Below, one piece after another: positions 8,923 to 17,720 of a stretch of DNA of 47,157 nucleotides; within the stretch, counting starts at the first letter, position 1; every line of letters starts with the position of its first letter. This stretch comes from an uncultured Flavobacteriaceae bacterium (GTDB lineage: Bacteria > Bacteroidota > Bacteroidia > Flavobacteriales > Flavobacteriaceae): the NCBI GenBank assembly GCA_947503105.1, contig CANNCM010000010.1:1-47157 (forward strand). Direction: 5' to 3'. A program made the position numbers and the translations under genes. Below the pieces are notes generated by a model. It ran no database searches and was not told the DNA's origin. It saw only the letters and a list, made by a program, of their open reading frames with translations.

Positions 8923-8956
8923 CAAATATATGAACTTTATACTTTTTGGATACAAT
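8923..8956 (-). promoter_or_regulatory. Probable accA promoter
   Basis: Minus-strand TATATTTG (8930-8923) fully matches the -7 consensus; ATTG (8956-8953) lies 22 bases upstream as a weak -33 element. The start point near 8917 gives a leader of about 23 bases. Confidence 0.45.
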
Positions 8957-8962
8957 TACGGT

Positions 8963-9850
8963 TTAATTTTTCTCTTTTTTTTTGTGTTTAAAAACCGCAT
9001 TTAGAAGTACCGTACAGATGATAAGTGCAGCTCCTACATAAAATAATGGACGCATTGTTTCAGATTTGGGAAAAATGATTAATGCTAAAATAATTCCATA
9101 AATTGGCTCTAAATTGTATGTTAAAATAACAGAATAGGGGGTGATGTATTTCATGACATAAACAGAAGCAATAAAGGCATATGCAGTACAAATTGAAGCC
9201 AATAGCGCAAGATAACCAAAATCAGAAATAGAAAGGTTGAAAAAATTGCTATGAAAACCCTTTGGAGAAATCCATAAAAAAACGGATATAAAAAAAACAC
9301 CACTTACAAACTCATAAAATGAGATTACAGAAGCATTATATTTTGCTACAAACTTTCCATTCAAAACAGCAAAAAGCGTCGAAAACAGTGCCGATGAAAT
9401 CCCCAAACAAATACCTAAAAAATATTTGAGTTCAGTTTGCATGATGAGAAATACTCCAGCAATAACAACGAGTCCAAATACAATTTCATAGGCTATGATT
9501 TTTCTTTTGTAAAAAATTGGCTCTATAAATGATGCAAAAAAAGCGCCCGTAGAAAACATGGCTAATGTTATGGAAATATTTGAAACTTTTATGGCAGCAA
9601 AAAAAGTAATCCAATGTAACGCAATCACAACTCCGGCAACGAAAAACTTAACGAGGTCCTTTGGTGGAACACGAAGGTTGATTTTTTTTAGTTTTAGATA
9701 AATAAACATCAACACCCCAGCAATGCTCATTCTGTACCACACCAATGCAGTGGCTTCTAATGTAATGAGCTCTCCGAGAATTGCTGTAAATCCTGCAATG
9801 AACACCAAAAAATGAAGGTGCAGTTGATTTTTGAGTTTAACGCTTGGCAT
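8963..9850 (-). CDS. EamA/DMT-family transporter
   Basis: A 295-residue inner-membrane protein with about ten hydrophobic segments in two halves, the duplicated EamA layout of the drug/metabolite transporter superfamily. The substrate cannot be read from sequence. Its ATG overlaps the end of the upstream LptF/LptG permease gene by 14 bases, so the two are translationally coupled in the order tgt, permease, EamA. The C-terminus ends in a Lys-rich cytosolic tail. Confidence 0.88.
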   Translation of the reverse strand: MPSVKLKNQLHLHFLVFIAGFTAILGELITLEATALVWYRMSIAGVLMFIYLKLKKINLRVPPKDLVKFFVAGVVIALHWITFFAAIKVSNISITLAMFSTGAFFASFIEPIFYKRKIIAYEIVFGLVVIAGVFLIMQTELKYFLGICLGISSALFSTLFAVLNGKFVAKYNASVISFYEFVSGVFFISVFLWISPKGFHSNFFNLSISDFGYLALLASICTAYAFIASVYVMKYITPYSVILTYNLEPIYGIILALIIFPKSETMRPLFYVGAALIICTVLLNAVFKHKKKEKN

Positions 9851-10910
9851 TGTACAACAGATAAATTGCTAGAATACCAAAAATAAAATTTGGAAACCAT
9901 ACGGCAATTAATGGCGAAAAGTCAGATTGCTCGGCCATGACCCCAAAGACTTTATCAAAAAAGACATAAATCATAGCGATGACTATTCCAAAAGCCAAAT
10001 TGACGCCCATACCTCCTCTGCGCTTTATGGAAGAAACCGCTACGGCAATAATCGTTAAAATAAACACTGCAACGGGCAAGCTCCACTTCTTGTATTGCAC
10101 CACTTTATATCTGTTAATATTAGATGACCCACGGGCTTCCTCGCGTTCAATAAAATCTGAAAGCTCATTTATAGTTAAGGTTTCTGCAACATACATTGGC
10201 GGTGTCAAATCTTGAAGATCAAACCCTAGAAGGGTATCAATACGTCGCTTAAAAATTAATGAATCATTATCTTTTCCAACGTAACGCAAATTGTAATTTG
10301 ATAGACGATACACACTGTCTTTTTCTATATAGCGAATGGCTGTTGCATGAATTTTATATTTGAGTTTATTGCCATCAAAATGCTCTAGCGTAAAGTTATT
10401 TCCACGCATCGATTTTGTATCAAAATTACTCACATAGATATATTCATCTTCGTTAATTTGCTGATAGATATATTGTGTTTTTACAACCTTTTTGTTTTTA
10501 AGGTATTTGTAGGTAAACTCATTAAATCCTTTACTTGCTTGAGGAGCCCAATACATTCCCAAAAGCAGAGCCAATGAAGCAATAATTGTGGCACCAATAA
10601 AATAGGGTTTCAAGAATCTAGTAAATGAAATTCCCGAACTCAAAAAAGCAACAATCTCTGTGTTATTGGCCAGTTTTGAGGTAAACCAAATTACCGATAA
10701 AAATAAAAATAATGGAAACAGAAGATTGGCAAAGTATATGGTAAAATCTACGTAATAGGCCACCACTTCTTCAAAAGGGACTTTGTTTTCAAGTATTTTG
10801 TCAATTTTTTCGGCCAAGTTGACCGTTATTCCGATTGGGATAAAGAGCAACAACATTAAGAAAAATGTGAGCAAATAGCGCTTTAAAATATACCAATCGA
10901 AAATTTTCAT
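9837..10910 (-). CDS. LptF/LptG family lipopolysaccharide export permease
   Basis: A 357-residue YjgP/YjgQ-type membrane protein. Two N-terminal membrane segments (about 10-35 and 55-80), a third near 100-120, a large periplasmic beta-rich domain (about 130-270) and three C-terminal membrane segments form the standard LptF/G layout. With LptB2 these proteins extract LPS from the inner membrane. I cannot tell LptF from LptG here, and only one copy is in the window. It lies 3 bases behind tgt and overlaps the EamA gene, so it is in the same transcript. Confidence 0.9.
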   Translation of the reverse strand: MKIFDWYILKRYLLTFFLMLLLFIPIGITVNLAEKIDKILENKVPFEEVVAYYVDFTIYFANLLFPLFLFLSVIWFTSKLANNTEIVAFLSSGISFTRFLKPYFIGATIIASLALLLGMYWAPQASKGFNEFTYKYLKNKKVVKTQYIYQQINEDEYIYVSNFDTKSMRGNNFTLEHFDGNKLKYKIHATAIRYIEKDSVYRLSNYNLRYVGKDNDSLIFKRRIDTLLGFDLQDLTPPMYVAETLTINELSDFIEREEARGSSNINRYKVVQYKKWSLPVAVFILTIIAVAVSSIKRRGGMGVNLAFGIVIAMIYVFFDKVFGVMAEQSDFSPLIAVWFPNFIFGILAIYLLYNAKR

Positions 10911-10913
10911 AAT

Positions 10914-12044
10914 CTACAGACGCTTGTCCATTTGGGTAACCATCATGGTTTTCCAAGTTTCAAAATCTCCTGCTAAAATACGCTTTCTAGCTTCACGAAC
11001 CAACCATAAATAAAATCCAAGATTGTGAATGGTCGCAATTTGTTTACCCAATAATTCATTAACGCTAAACAAATGTTTTAAATATGCTTTTGAATATTCG
11101 GTATCTACCCATGTAATGCCCATTTCGTCTATTGGCGAAAAATCATCGGCCCATTTTCTATTTTTTATATTGATGGTTCCGTGTGCTGTAAACAGCATTC
11201 CATTACGTGCATTTCTTGTAGGCATGACACAATCAAACATATCTATCCCAAGCGCAATATTTTCCAAAATATTTATTGGAGTTCCGACGCCCATCAAGTA
11301 GCGTGGTTTGTCTTCCGGTAAAATTTCACAAACTACATCTGTCATCGCGTACATTTCTTCCGCTGGCTCGCCAACCGAAAGCCCTCCAATAGCATTACCC
11401 ACAGCATTTGTGTTGGCGATATATTCTGCAGATTGTTTTCTCAAATCTTTGTAGGTACTTCCCTGAACTATTGGAAAAAACGCCTGACTATATCCATATT
11501 TAAAGGGTAGTTTTTCAAGATGGTTGATACAACGCTCCAGCCATCTGTGCGTCATGTGCATAGAGCGTCTAGCATAATTATAGTCACATGGATAGGGCGT
11601 ACATTCGTCAAATGCCATAATGATGTCCGCTCCAATGCTCCGCTGAATTTCCATCACATTTTCTGGTGTAAACACATGATAACTGCCGTCTATGTGACTT
11701 CTAAATTTCACACCTTCTTCTTTAATTTTTCTATTGGCTGATAACGAATAAACTTGATACCCCCCAGAATCGGTCAAAATATTTCGATCCCAGTTCATAA
11801 ACTTGTGAAGACCTCCCGCTTTTTCCAAAATTTCTATTTGCGGACGAAGATATAGGTGGTATGTATTTCCCAAAATGATATCGGGGTTGATGTCATTTTT
11901 GAGTTCTCTTTGATGCACACCTTTGACTGTACCAACGGTACCAACAGGCATAAAAATTGGGGTTTCAATCACCCCATGGTCTGTTGTCAAAGTAGCTGCT
12001 CTCGCTTTTGTGTTTTGGTCTTTTTTTAATAAATTAAATTTCAA
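10914..12044 (-). CDS. tgt: tRNA-guanine transglycosylase lacking the zinc cysteines
   Basis: Exchanges guanine 34 for the queuosine precursor preQ1 in tRNAs with GUN anticodons. At 376 residues the TIM-barrel is complete: DSGGYQVYS (about 93), the DECTPYP catalytic Asp region (about 145), GGLSVGEP and the CVMPTRNARNG loop are all present. Oddly, the CxCxxC zinc motif is missing. In a gap-free alignment by eye with the E. coli enzyme the three Cys positions hold Gly309, Thr311 and Asp314, while the fourth ligand His340 (in ATIHNL) remains. Neighbours are a phosphatase upstream (23-base gap) and the LptF/G permease downstream (3 bases). Confidence 0.96.
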   Translation of the reverse strand: MKFNLLKKDQNTKARAATLTTDHGVIETPIFMPVGTVGTVKGVHQRELKNDINPDIILGNTYHLYLRPQIEILEKAGGLHKFMNWDRNILTDSGGYQVYSLSANRKIKEEGVKFRSHIDGSYHVFTPENVMEIQRSIGADIIMAFDECTPYPCDYNYARRSMHMTHRWLERCINHLEKLPFKYGYSQAFFPIVQGSTYKDLRKQSAEYIANTNAVGNAIGGLSVGEPAEEMYAMTDVVCEILPEDKPRYLMGVGTPINILENIALGIDMFDCVMPTRNARNGMLFTAHGTINIKNRKWADDFSPIDEMGITWVDTEYSKAYLKHLFSVNELLGKQIATIHNLGFYLWLVREARKRILAGDFETWKTMMVTQMDKRL

Positions 12045-12067
12045 GTTTTAGCTGTTGAAAAACGTTA

Positions 12068-12634
12068 CTATCGTGTACGTTTTGGTTGGTAATTCATTAA
12101 AAAATCGCCTTTTGGCGCACCGTCATCAAAGGAACTACCCTTCAGCAGTAAACGTGTTTTGGCTCGTGCGTCTTCATTGGACCAATTTTCGTATTCTATT
12201 CTGTAAAGCGCAGAAAACAGTGGTGCTCTTCCTTCACCGTGGTGACAGTGAATCAGTACAGGATAATTGTCCTGGTTGTCCATGATTTCTAAAAACTTAT
12301 CAATAGTGGCTTGTGTAGGCACTTGATCTGTACCCAAGTTGATATATTGAACGCCTTCAATGTTGTCGATGGCATTTTTTTCTGCAATTAGCTCCGCTGG
12401 TATTTCTGGATTATTGACTAAATCTTCAGTTCCTGGAAAGCGTAAATCAATGATACTTTTTAGATTATAATCTTCAACATATTCTGAAATTTGATCTGGT
12501 GGGATAACTCCAGATTTATAAACTTTATCTTCTGAAATTTCTTCAAAATTATGATTGATATGTTTGTCATATACATACTTTCCTCCACCAACAACTACGA
12601 TGAACACTAAACTGTAAATTAATTTCTTTTTCAT
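12068..12634 (-). CDS. Exported CX5R (dual-specificity type) phosphatase
   Basis: The 188-residue product has an N-terminal hydrophobic segment (about 5-20), so it is probably anchored with its catalytic domain in the periplasm. It carries the cysteine phosphatase signature HCHHGEGRA (Cys followed by five residues and Arg, about residue 130) and an upstream IIDLRFPG segment containing the candidate general-acid region. Such enzymes dephosphorylate proteins, but members of the same fold also act on lipids such as phosphatidylglycerol phosphate. The gene starts 10 bases behind the LTA-synthase-like sulfatase gene, so an envelope lipid or polymer substrate is plausible but unproven. Confidence 0.8.
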   Translation of the reverse strand: MKKKLIYSLVFIVVVGGGKYVYDKHINHNFEEISEDKVYKSGVIPPDQISEYVEDYNLKSIIDLRFPGTEDLVNNPEIPAELIAEKNAIDNIEGVQYINLGTDQVPTQATIDKFLEIMDNQDNYPVLIHCHHGEGRAPLFSALYRIEYENWSNEDARAKTRLLLKGSSFDDGAPKGDFLMNYQPKRTR

Positions 12635-12644
12635 AATTGTATTA

Positions 12645-14570
12645 TTATTTTAAATTTTTATCAATAATTCGATCAAAATAATCTTTTATAAAAGCTTTAC
12701 AACTTTTCTCAATTTGAATCATTTCTTCGTTTGTATTGGCTATTAAATTTTGACTCAAAGATAAATCATCAATATCATAGAACCCTATAGCTTTTTCGCC
12801 ATCAAAGATACAAATATAATTTCCTTTACTGTAGCGATAAAAAACACCATCATGATTGATCACAAAAGGTTCTGTTTGTTGTGTTTCATCAATCAAACTC
12901 CTGCCCCAACTTCGAAAAGGTTTGTCATAACCCACCATTTGTAAAATGGTAGGATAAATATCAATTTGTTGAGCCAAATCCGTATGTTCTCCAACATAAT
13001 TTCCTTTTGGATCATAAAACATAATCGGTACAGCATAACGATTGATGTCTTTTCTGTACTCATCAAAATACACTTGATTGCAATGATCTGCTGTAATCAC
13101 AAAAATAGTATTTTCAAACCATGGTTCTTTTTTTGCGGCTTCAAAAAATTGTTGAAAAGCAAAATCGGTATATTCTACGCATTTGTGCATTGGAATACTT
13201 CCCTCTGGAAATTTTTCTTTGTACTTTTCTGGAATCGCATAAGGTTCGTGCGAAGAAACCGTAAAAATAGTCGCTAAGAAAGGGGACTCTTTTGTGTCCA
13301 GAGTTGTTTTCATAAACTGAAAAAAGGGCTCGTCCCAAATGCCCCACGAACCGTCAAATTGGGTGTCGTCATTAAACTCTGTTTTACCATAATAATGATC
13401 AAATTCTAGAATATTTGAAAACCCTAAAAACCCCATAGATCCGTTTGGTGCACCATGGAAAAAAGACGTATCGTAACCCATAGAATTTAAGGTCGAGACG
13501 AGTGATTCTACTGGTTGTTTTGCATACGGAGACGATGTATAGGCATCAACAAATGATGGGATGCCAGCCAAAACAGACGACATTCCATGTATGGATTTTC
13601 GACCATTGGTAAAGGCGTTAGAAAAGATAAGACTGTGATTTGCAAGAGAATCCAGAAAAGGTGTAAAGCTCTGATAATTTGGGATGTTTTTGTGTTTATT
13701 AAATGCCCCCATATATTCTCGACCATAACTTTCGGTGATAAAAAGTACAATATTTGGTTTTGAATCACTTTTTGGTGTGTAGGTCTTTATGGGCTGAATA
13801 AGGTTCTGCGTTTCGGAGGTTGAAATTTGATAATTAACTTTCTGGAACTTTTTTATTCCAAATGTTCTAATGATTGCAAAAGGGGTGTTCAGGATAACAT
13901 CTGCATGCTGGATTTTTTTGACATATCTATTGGCATCAACCAGATTGATAGGACGCGTACTTTTCTTTAAATCTCCACCACGGATACCTGCAACCATCAA
14001 TGTTAGCATAATTAACAACGACGCAATTGATGTTGAAATATAGAACACCATAGGTTTCTTGTAGGGCGTTGATTTGAATCTTATTTTTTTATACAGATAA
14101 ATCCAAGCGAAACTCAAAACAATAAACAGTAAAAAAATATGCCAATAACTGTAGGCAAAGCGCAAAAACATTTGTACAATGTTATGCTCGTTTTTTACAA
14201 CAGCCCATTCAGAAATTGTAGTTCGATTATATATAAATTTATAATATCCAAAGTCAATAAAATTGGTGGCATATCCAATTAAATTAAAAAAGAAATAGAT
14301 ATAAAATAAAAGTTTTTGGTAATACTGTTTGGTGTTGATGCCTAAGGGAAACATCGACAACAATACAAAAAGAGAATTTAAATAAAAAATTGCAGCTGTG
14401 TCAAAAATTAGGCCATGGTAGCAAAGCGAAAAAAATTCGGAAATGGAACTGATATCTAAAACCGAAAAGTTATAGAGGACAAATAATAAACGTGCAATAA
14501 AATAAAAAAAGTAGGCCAACAAAAGCCTTAAAATCATCACTTTATATTCGTTTATTCTAATAAAACTCAT
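12645..14570 (-). CDS. LTA-synthase-like sulfatase-family membrane protein
   Basis: A 641-residue protein with five N-terminal membrane segments (roughly 12-35, 50-75, 82-105, 140-160, 178-198) and an exported alkaline-phosphatase-superfamily domain from about residue 270. The metal-site strand NIVLFITESYGREY, a nucleophile loop NGRKSIHG (about 320, Ser at the position of the LtaS Thr) and the C-terminal TADHCNQ metal site (about 495) are visible. Gram-positive LtaS moves glycerol phosphate from phosphatidylglycerol. In Bacteroidota the relatives are uncharacterised and may move phospho-headgroups onto lipids or glycans. A phosphatase gene follows after 10 bases. Confidence 0.87.
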   Translation of the reverse strand: MSFIRINEYKVMILRLLLAYFFYFIARLLFVLYNFSVLDISSISEFFSLCYHGLIFDTAAIFYLNSLFVLLSMFPLGINTKQYYQKLLFYIYFFFNLIGYATNFIDFGYYKFIYNRTTISEWAVVKNEHNIVQMFLRFAYSYWHIFLLFIVLSFAWIYLYKKIRFKSTPYKKPMVFYISTSIASLLIMLTLMVAGIRGGDLKKSTRPINLVDANRYVKKIQHADVILNTPFAIIRTFGIKKFQKVNYQISTSETQNLIQPIKTYTPKSDSKPNIVLFITESYGREYMGAFNKHKNIPNYQSFTPFLDSLANHSLIFSNAFTNGRKSIHGMSSVLAGIPSFVDAYTSSPYAKQPVESLVSTLNSMGYDTSFFHGAPNGSMGFLGFSNILEFDHYYGKTEFNDDTQFDGSWGIWDEPFFQFMKTTLDTKESPFLATIFTVSSHEPYAIPEKYKEKFPEGSIPMHKCVEYTDFAFQQFFEAAKKEPWFENTIFVITADHCNQVYFDEYRKDINRYAVPIMFYDPKGNYVGEHTDLAQQIDIYPTILQMVGYDKPFRSWGRSLIDETQQTEPFVINHDGVFYRYSKGNYICIFDGEKAIGFYDIDDLSLSQNLIANTNEEMIQIEKSCKAFIKDYFDRIIDKNLK

Positions 14571-14593
14571 CTCTGTTTTTATACAATTTTTGG

Positions 14594-14601
14594 CAAAAAT
14601 A
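14594..14601 (-). promoter_or_regulatory. Possible -7 element for the sulfatase gene
   Basis: Minus-strand TATTTTTG fits TAnnTTTG and would start transcription near 14588, about 18 bases before the ATG at 14570. A TTTG lies only 16 bases upstream (14621-14618), shorter than usual. The remaining divergent spacer to 14740 is AT-rich; for the transketolase side only a -7-like TAAATTTG at 14707-14714 stands out. Confidence 0.3.
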
Positions 14602-14740
14602 CAAAATCTAAATCTGACAAAAATCGCAATTTAAAATGTTTAATAAGTTGTTAGTTAATTGTCACAAATAACATTTAAAAATTTATGGTCAACTAAAAAT
14701 AAAATTTAAATTTGAACTATTAAATTTTAATACACCAAAT

Positions 14741-15583
14741 ATGTCAATTTCACAACTCAATGATTTAACAACACAAGTCCGGCGCGATATTTTACGCATG
14801 GTTCATAAAGTCAATTCAGGGCATCCTGGAGGGTCACTTGGGTGTGCAGAATTCCTTGTAGCTTTATACACAGAAATCATGAACAGAAAACAAGGCTTTG
14901 ACATGAATGGCCATGGCGAAGACTTATTTTTTCTTTCCAACGGACATATTTCTCCTGTAATTTATAGTGTATTGGCACGAAGTGGTTATTTTCCTATTGA
15001 AGAACTTAACACATTCAGACTTTTAGATTCTAGATTACAAGGGCATCCTACCACACATGAAGGTCTTCCAGGCATACGAATTGCATCGGGATCTTTGGGA
15101 CAAGGCCTCTCTGTCGCTATTGGTGCAGCACATGCCAAAAAATTAAATAATGATTCAAATCTTATTTATAGTCTTCATGGTGATGGTGAATTGCAAGAGG
15201 GACAAAACTGGGAAGCAATAATGTATGCTTCGGCCAAAAATATAGATAATATTATTGCCACTGTTGACCTGAATGGAAAGCAAATTGATGGTGCAACCGA
15301 TGATGTTTTGAAGATGGGAAGTTTAAAAGCAAAATTTGAAGCTTTTGATTGGACTGTTATTGAGATAAAGCAAGGAAATGATATTGCCTCTATATTGGAG
15401 GGAATGTCTGCAGCAAAAGCAGCAACTGGAAAAGGCAAGCCTGTTTGTGTCCTTCTTGAGACGATGATGGGTAATGGTGTTGATTTTATGATGCACACCC
15501 ATGCATGGCATGGCAAAGCACCAAATGATGAACAGTTGGCCACAGCCTTGGAACAAAATCCTGAAACGCTTGGCGATTATTAA
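14741..15583 (+). CDS. Transketolase, N-terminal subunit
   Basis: Transfers two-carbon ketol units in the pentose phosphate pathway. This 280-residue subunit holds the thiamine diphosphate-binding half: GHPGGSLGCAEFLVALY (about 27-43), SGSLGQGLSVAIGAA and the metal/ThDP motif GDGELQEGQNWEA followed by DLNGKQIDG. The enzyme is split in two genes, as in many Bacteroidota and archaea. The partner subunit starts 17 bases downstream. Confidence 0.96.
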   Translation: MSISQLNDLTTQVRRDILRMVHKVNSGHPGGSLGCAEFLVALYTEIMNRKQGFDMNGHGEDLFFLSNGHISPVIYSVLARSGYFPIEELNTFRLLDSRLQGHPTTHEGLPGIRIASGSLGQGLSVAIGAAHAKKLNNDSNLIYSLHGDGELQEGQNWEAIMYASAKNIDNIIATVDLNGKQIDGATDDVLKMGSLKAKFEAFDWTVIEIKQGNDIASILEGMSAAKAATGKGKPVCVLLETMMGNGVDFMMHTHAWHGKAPNDEQLATALEQNPETLGDY

Positions 15584-15600
15584 TATTCAAAACCAATACA

Positions 15601-16554
15601 ATGAAAACATATACATACACAGAAAAAAAAGATACAAGAAGTGGTTTTGGAGCAGGACTCGCAGAGCTTGGAAGAACAAATCCAAACGTTGTTGCACTTT
15701 GTGCAGACCTTATCGGATCCTTGAAAATGGATGCTTTTAAAAATGAAAATCCAGAGCGCTTTTTTCAAGTTGGTATTGCAGAAGCAAACATGATGGGGAT
15801 TGCTGCTGGACTTACCATTGGTGGTAAGATTCCTTTTACAGGAACTTTTGCCAATTTTTCTACAGGCCGAGTATATGACCAAATTCGTCAGTCCATTGCA
15901 TACTCTGGTAAAAACGTAAAAATATGTGCATCTCATGCAGGCCTCACACTTGGAGAAGATGGTGCAACACATCAAATTCTTGAAGATATTGGGTTGATGA
16001 AAATGTTGCCAGGAATGGTCGTTATCAATCCTTGCGATTACAACCAAACCAAAGCTGCTACTATTGCAATAGCAAAGCACAACGGCCCCGTATATTTGCG
16101 TTTTGGACGGCCATCAGTTCCAATTTTTACAGCAGAAAATCAAACCTTTGAAATTGGAAAAGCAGTACAATTAACAGAAGGTACAGATGTAACTATAGCA
16201 GCTACTGGACATCTTGTTTGGGAGGCACTTGAAGCATCAAAAGAATTGAACGCTAAAGGGATTTCTGCTGAAGTACTCAATTTTCATACCATCAAACCAC
16301 TAGATGAAAAAGCACTTTTAGAATCGGTTGCCAAAACAGGGTGTATCGTTTCTGCAGAAGAACACAATTATTTGGGTGGACTTGGAGAAAGTATTGCACG
16401 TGTGCTTGGACAACATGCACCAGCACCTCAAGAATTTGTGGCTACAAATGATACTTTTGGGGAATCTGGTACTCCAGCGCAATTGATGAAAAAGTATGGT
16501 TTAGATGCATCATCAATTGTTGAGAAAGCTCTAAAAGCCATTGCAAGAAAATAA
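15601..16554 (+). CDS. Transketolase, C-terminal subunit
   Basis: A 317-residue partner of the preceding gene. It holds the pyrimidine-binding half (about 1-180, with the catalytic Glu in FFQVGIAEANMMGIAAG) and the C-terminal swivel domain (about 190-317). The segment HAGLTLGEDGATHQ is typical. It must pair with the N-terminal subunit to bind thiamine diphosphate. A strong terminator follows the stop. Confidence 0.96.
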   Translation: MKTYTYTEKKDTRSGFGAGLAELGRTNPNVVALCADLIGSLKMDAFKNENPERFFQVGIAEANMMGIAAGLTIGGKIPFTGTFANFSTGRVYDQIRQSIAYSGKNVKICASHAGLTLGEDGATHQILEDIGLMKMLPGMVVINPCDYNQTKAATIAIAKHNGPVYLRFGRPSVPIFTAENQTFEIGKAVQLTEGTDVTIAATGHLVWEALEASKELNAKGISAEVLNFHTIKPLDEKALLESVAKTGCIVSAEEHNYLGGLGESIARVLGQHAPAPQEFVATNDTFGESGTPAQLMKKYGLDASSIVEKALKAIARK

Positions 16555-16572
16555 CAGTATACACATTAAAAT

Positions 16573-16600
16573 AAAAAACCCGCAAATTGCGGGTTTTTTT
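16573..16600. terminator. Bidirectional terminator between transketolase and the FKBP gene
   Basis: AAAAAACCCGCAA (16573-16585) pairs with TTGCGGGTTTTTT (16587-16599). A-tract and T-tract on either side let the hairpin work in both directions. The convergent FKBP gene stops at 16620. Confidence 0.88.
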
Positions 16601-16619
16601 ATGTTGTATAATTGAATTT

Positions 16620-17645
16620 CTAATTTATTGTTGCAGCATCTGTACTATCTAGATAATTTGGAATCCCATTTCCGTTGGTATCTTCAAGCGTGATAAGTTT
16701 GGCCGAGAATGATCCATCATTTTCAGTTTCAATAGCTGTAAAAAACTGATTGGAATCCAATGGCACTAATGCCTGTAGTTGCGCTTCAAGACCAGCACGT
16801 GTTGAATCCGTATATTCTGTGTATAAAACTTCTCTGAAGGTTTTATACCCATCGCCATCATCATCATTATCGTCAAAGTTATAAAAACGATCGTCATCTG
16901 TATTGTCATCAAAAACATCCATATTGTCATCTTCATCTTCCATATAGCTAGGAATAAAATCATTGTCATGATCCATGACTTTATATTGATACAATTCAAA
17001 TTTAAACACTAAACAAGAATATGACGAAATTCCACTTGTTGCACTGTTGAAATACCCTAAACCTGAAGGTAAAAACATAACACCAATACCATAATTTTCA
17101 AAAGTAATGGATCCATCAGAATTTGTTGTAAATGCATTGGATGTTTTGAATTGTGGAAGGACACGATTCCACCCAGGGACTACAGCGATTAAATCTAAAT
17201 CAATGGGGTTTACAGAACCGTCAAAAACCTCATCGTCCATGGTATTACCTTCGTAGTTGACACGAACTTGATCTGTAAAGTGTGGATGCTCTCCAAGGCC
17301 TTCTTCAATACTTAAGATGTAGTATGTGTAATCTACGTCCTTGAAAGTCGTTGTTTTTGGTTCAACAGCCTCGGACAACAGTGTAGTATTTGGTGGCAAA
17401 GATTCACCGTCTTCTAACTTTGAGATGACAATATCATCTAAGGTTGGATATGTTGAAAGTGCATTTAATTCACCAGAATTGTAATAGTGCGTTTCAAAAT
17501 AGTTTTGAAGTGTATCCATATCACTCGCTTGCTGCTCTGCGCGGTCGCGAGCTGGAGTTGAAGTGATATTGTCGTCGTCTTTACTGCATGTAAAAACGAA
17601 GAATATTAAAGATAAAACAAAAAGGGCATTAAGCTGATTTCTCAT
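16620..17645 (-). CDS. FKBP-type peptidyl-prolyl isomerase lipoprotein with acidic calcium-binding-like tail
   Basis: The 341-residue product has a signal peptide ending FVFTC (lipobox Cys20). An FKBP-like domain spans about 95-220 (TDQVRVNYEGNTMDDEVFDGS, then PGWNRVLPQF and GIGVMFLPSGLGY). The C-terminal part from about 225 is very acidic, with DHDNDFIP, DDNTDDD, DNDDDGDG and DTNGNGIPNYLD segments that resemble the Asp-rich calcium loops of thrombospondin type 3 repeats. FKBPs speed proline isomerisation; whether this one is active is uncertain. It is divergent from the S4-domain gene. Confidence 0.82.
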   Translation of the reverse strand: MRNQLNALFVLSLIFFVFTCSKDDDNITSTPARDRAEQQASDMDTLQNYFETHYYNSGELNALSTYPTLDDIVISKLEDGESLPPNTTLLSEAVEPKTTTFKDVDYTYYILSIEEGLGEHPHFTDQVRVNYEGNTMDDEVFDGSVNPIDLDLIAVVPGWNRVLPQFKTSNAFTTNSDGSITFENYGIGVMFLPSGLGYFNSATSGISSYSCLVFKFELYQYKVMDHDNDFIPSYMEDEDDNMDVFDDNTDDDRFYNFDDNDDDGDGYKTFREVLYTEYTDSTRAGLEAQLQALVPLDSNQFFTAIETENDGSFSAKLITLEDTNGNGIPNYLDSTDAATIN

Positions 17646-17682
17646 AATATTACTTTTGGAGCTGCAAGATACAATATTATGC

Positions 17683-17690
17683 TATTTTTG
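17683..17690 (+). promoter_or_regulatory. -7 element of the S4-domain gene
   Basis: TATTTTTG fits TAnnTTTG and lies 31 bases before the ATG at 17721. A TTTG at 17655-17658 is 24 bases upstream, a long spacer. It sits in the 75-base divergent gap to the FKBP gene. Confidence 0.4.
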
Positions 17691-17720
17691 TGGAATAGAA
17701 AACAGAGTTTTAATTAAAAT

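Noticed and set aside
15175-16080. Antisense open frames of 122 and 166 codons opposite the transketolase genes
   Set aside because: Both strands cannot plausibly be coding here; transketolase motifs are unambiguous and the antisense products look random.
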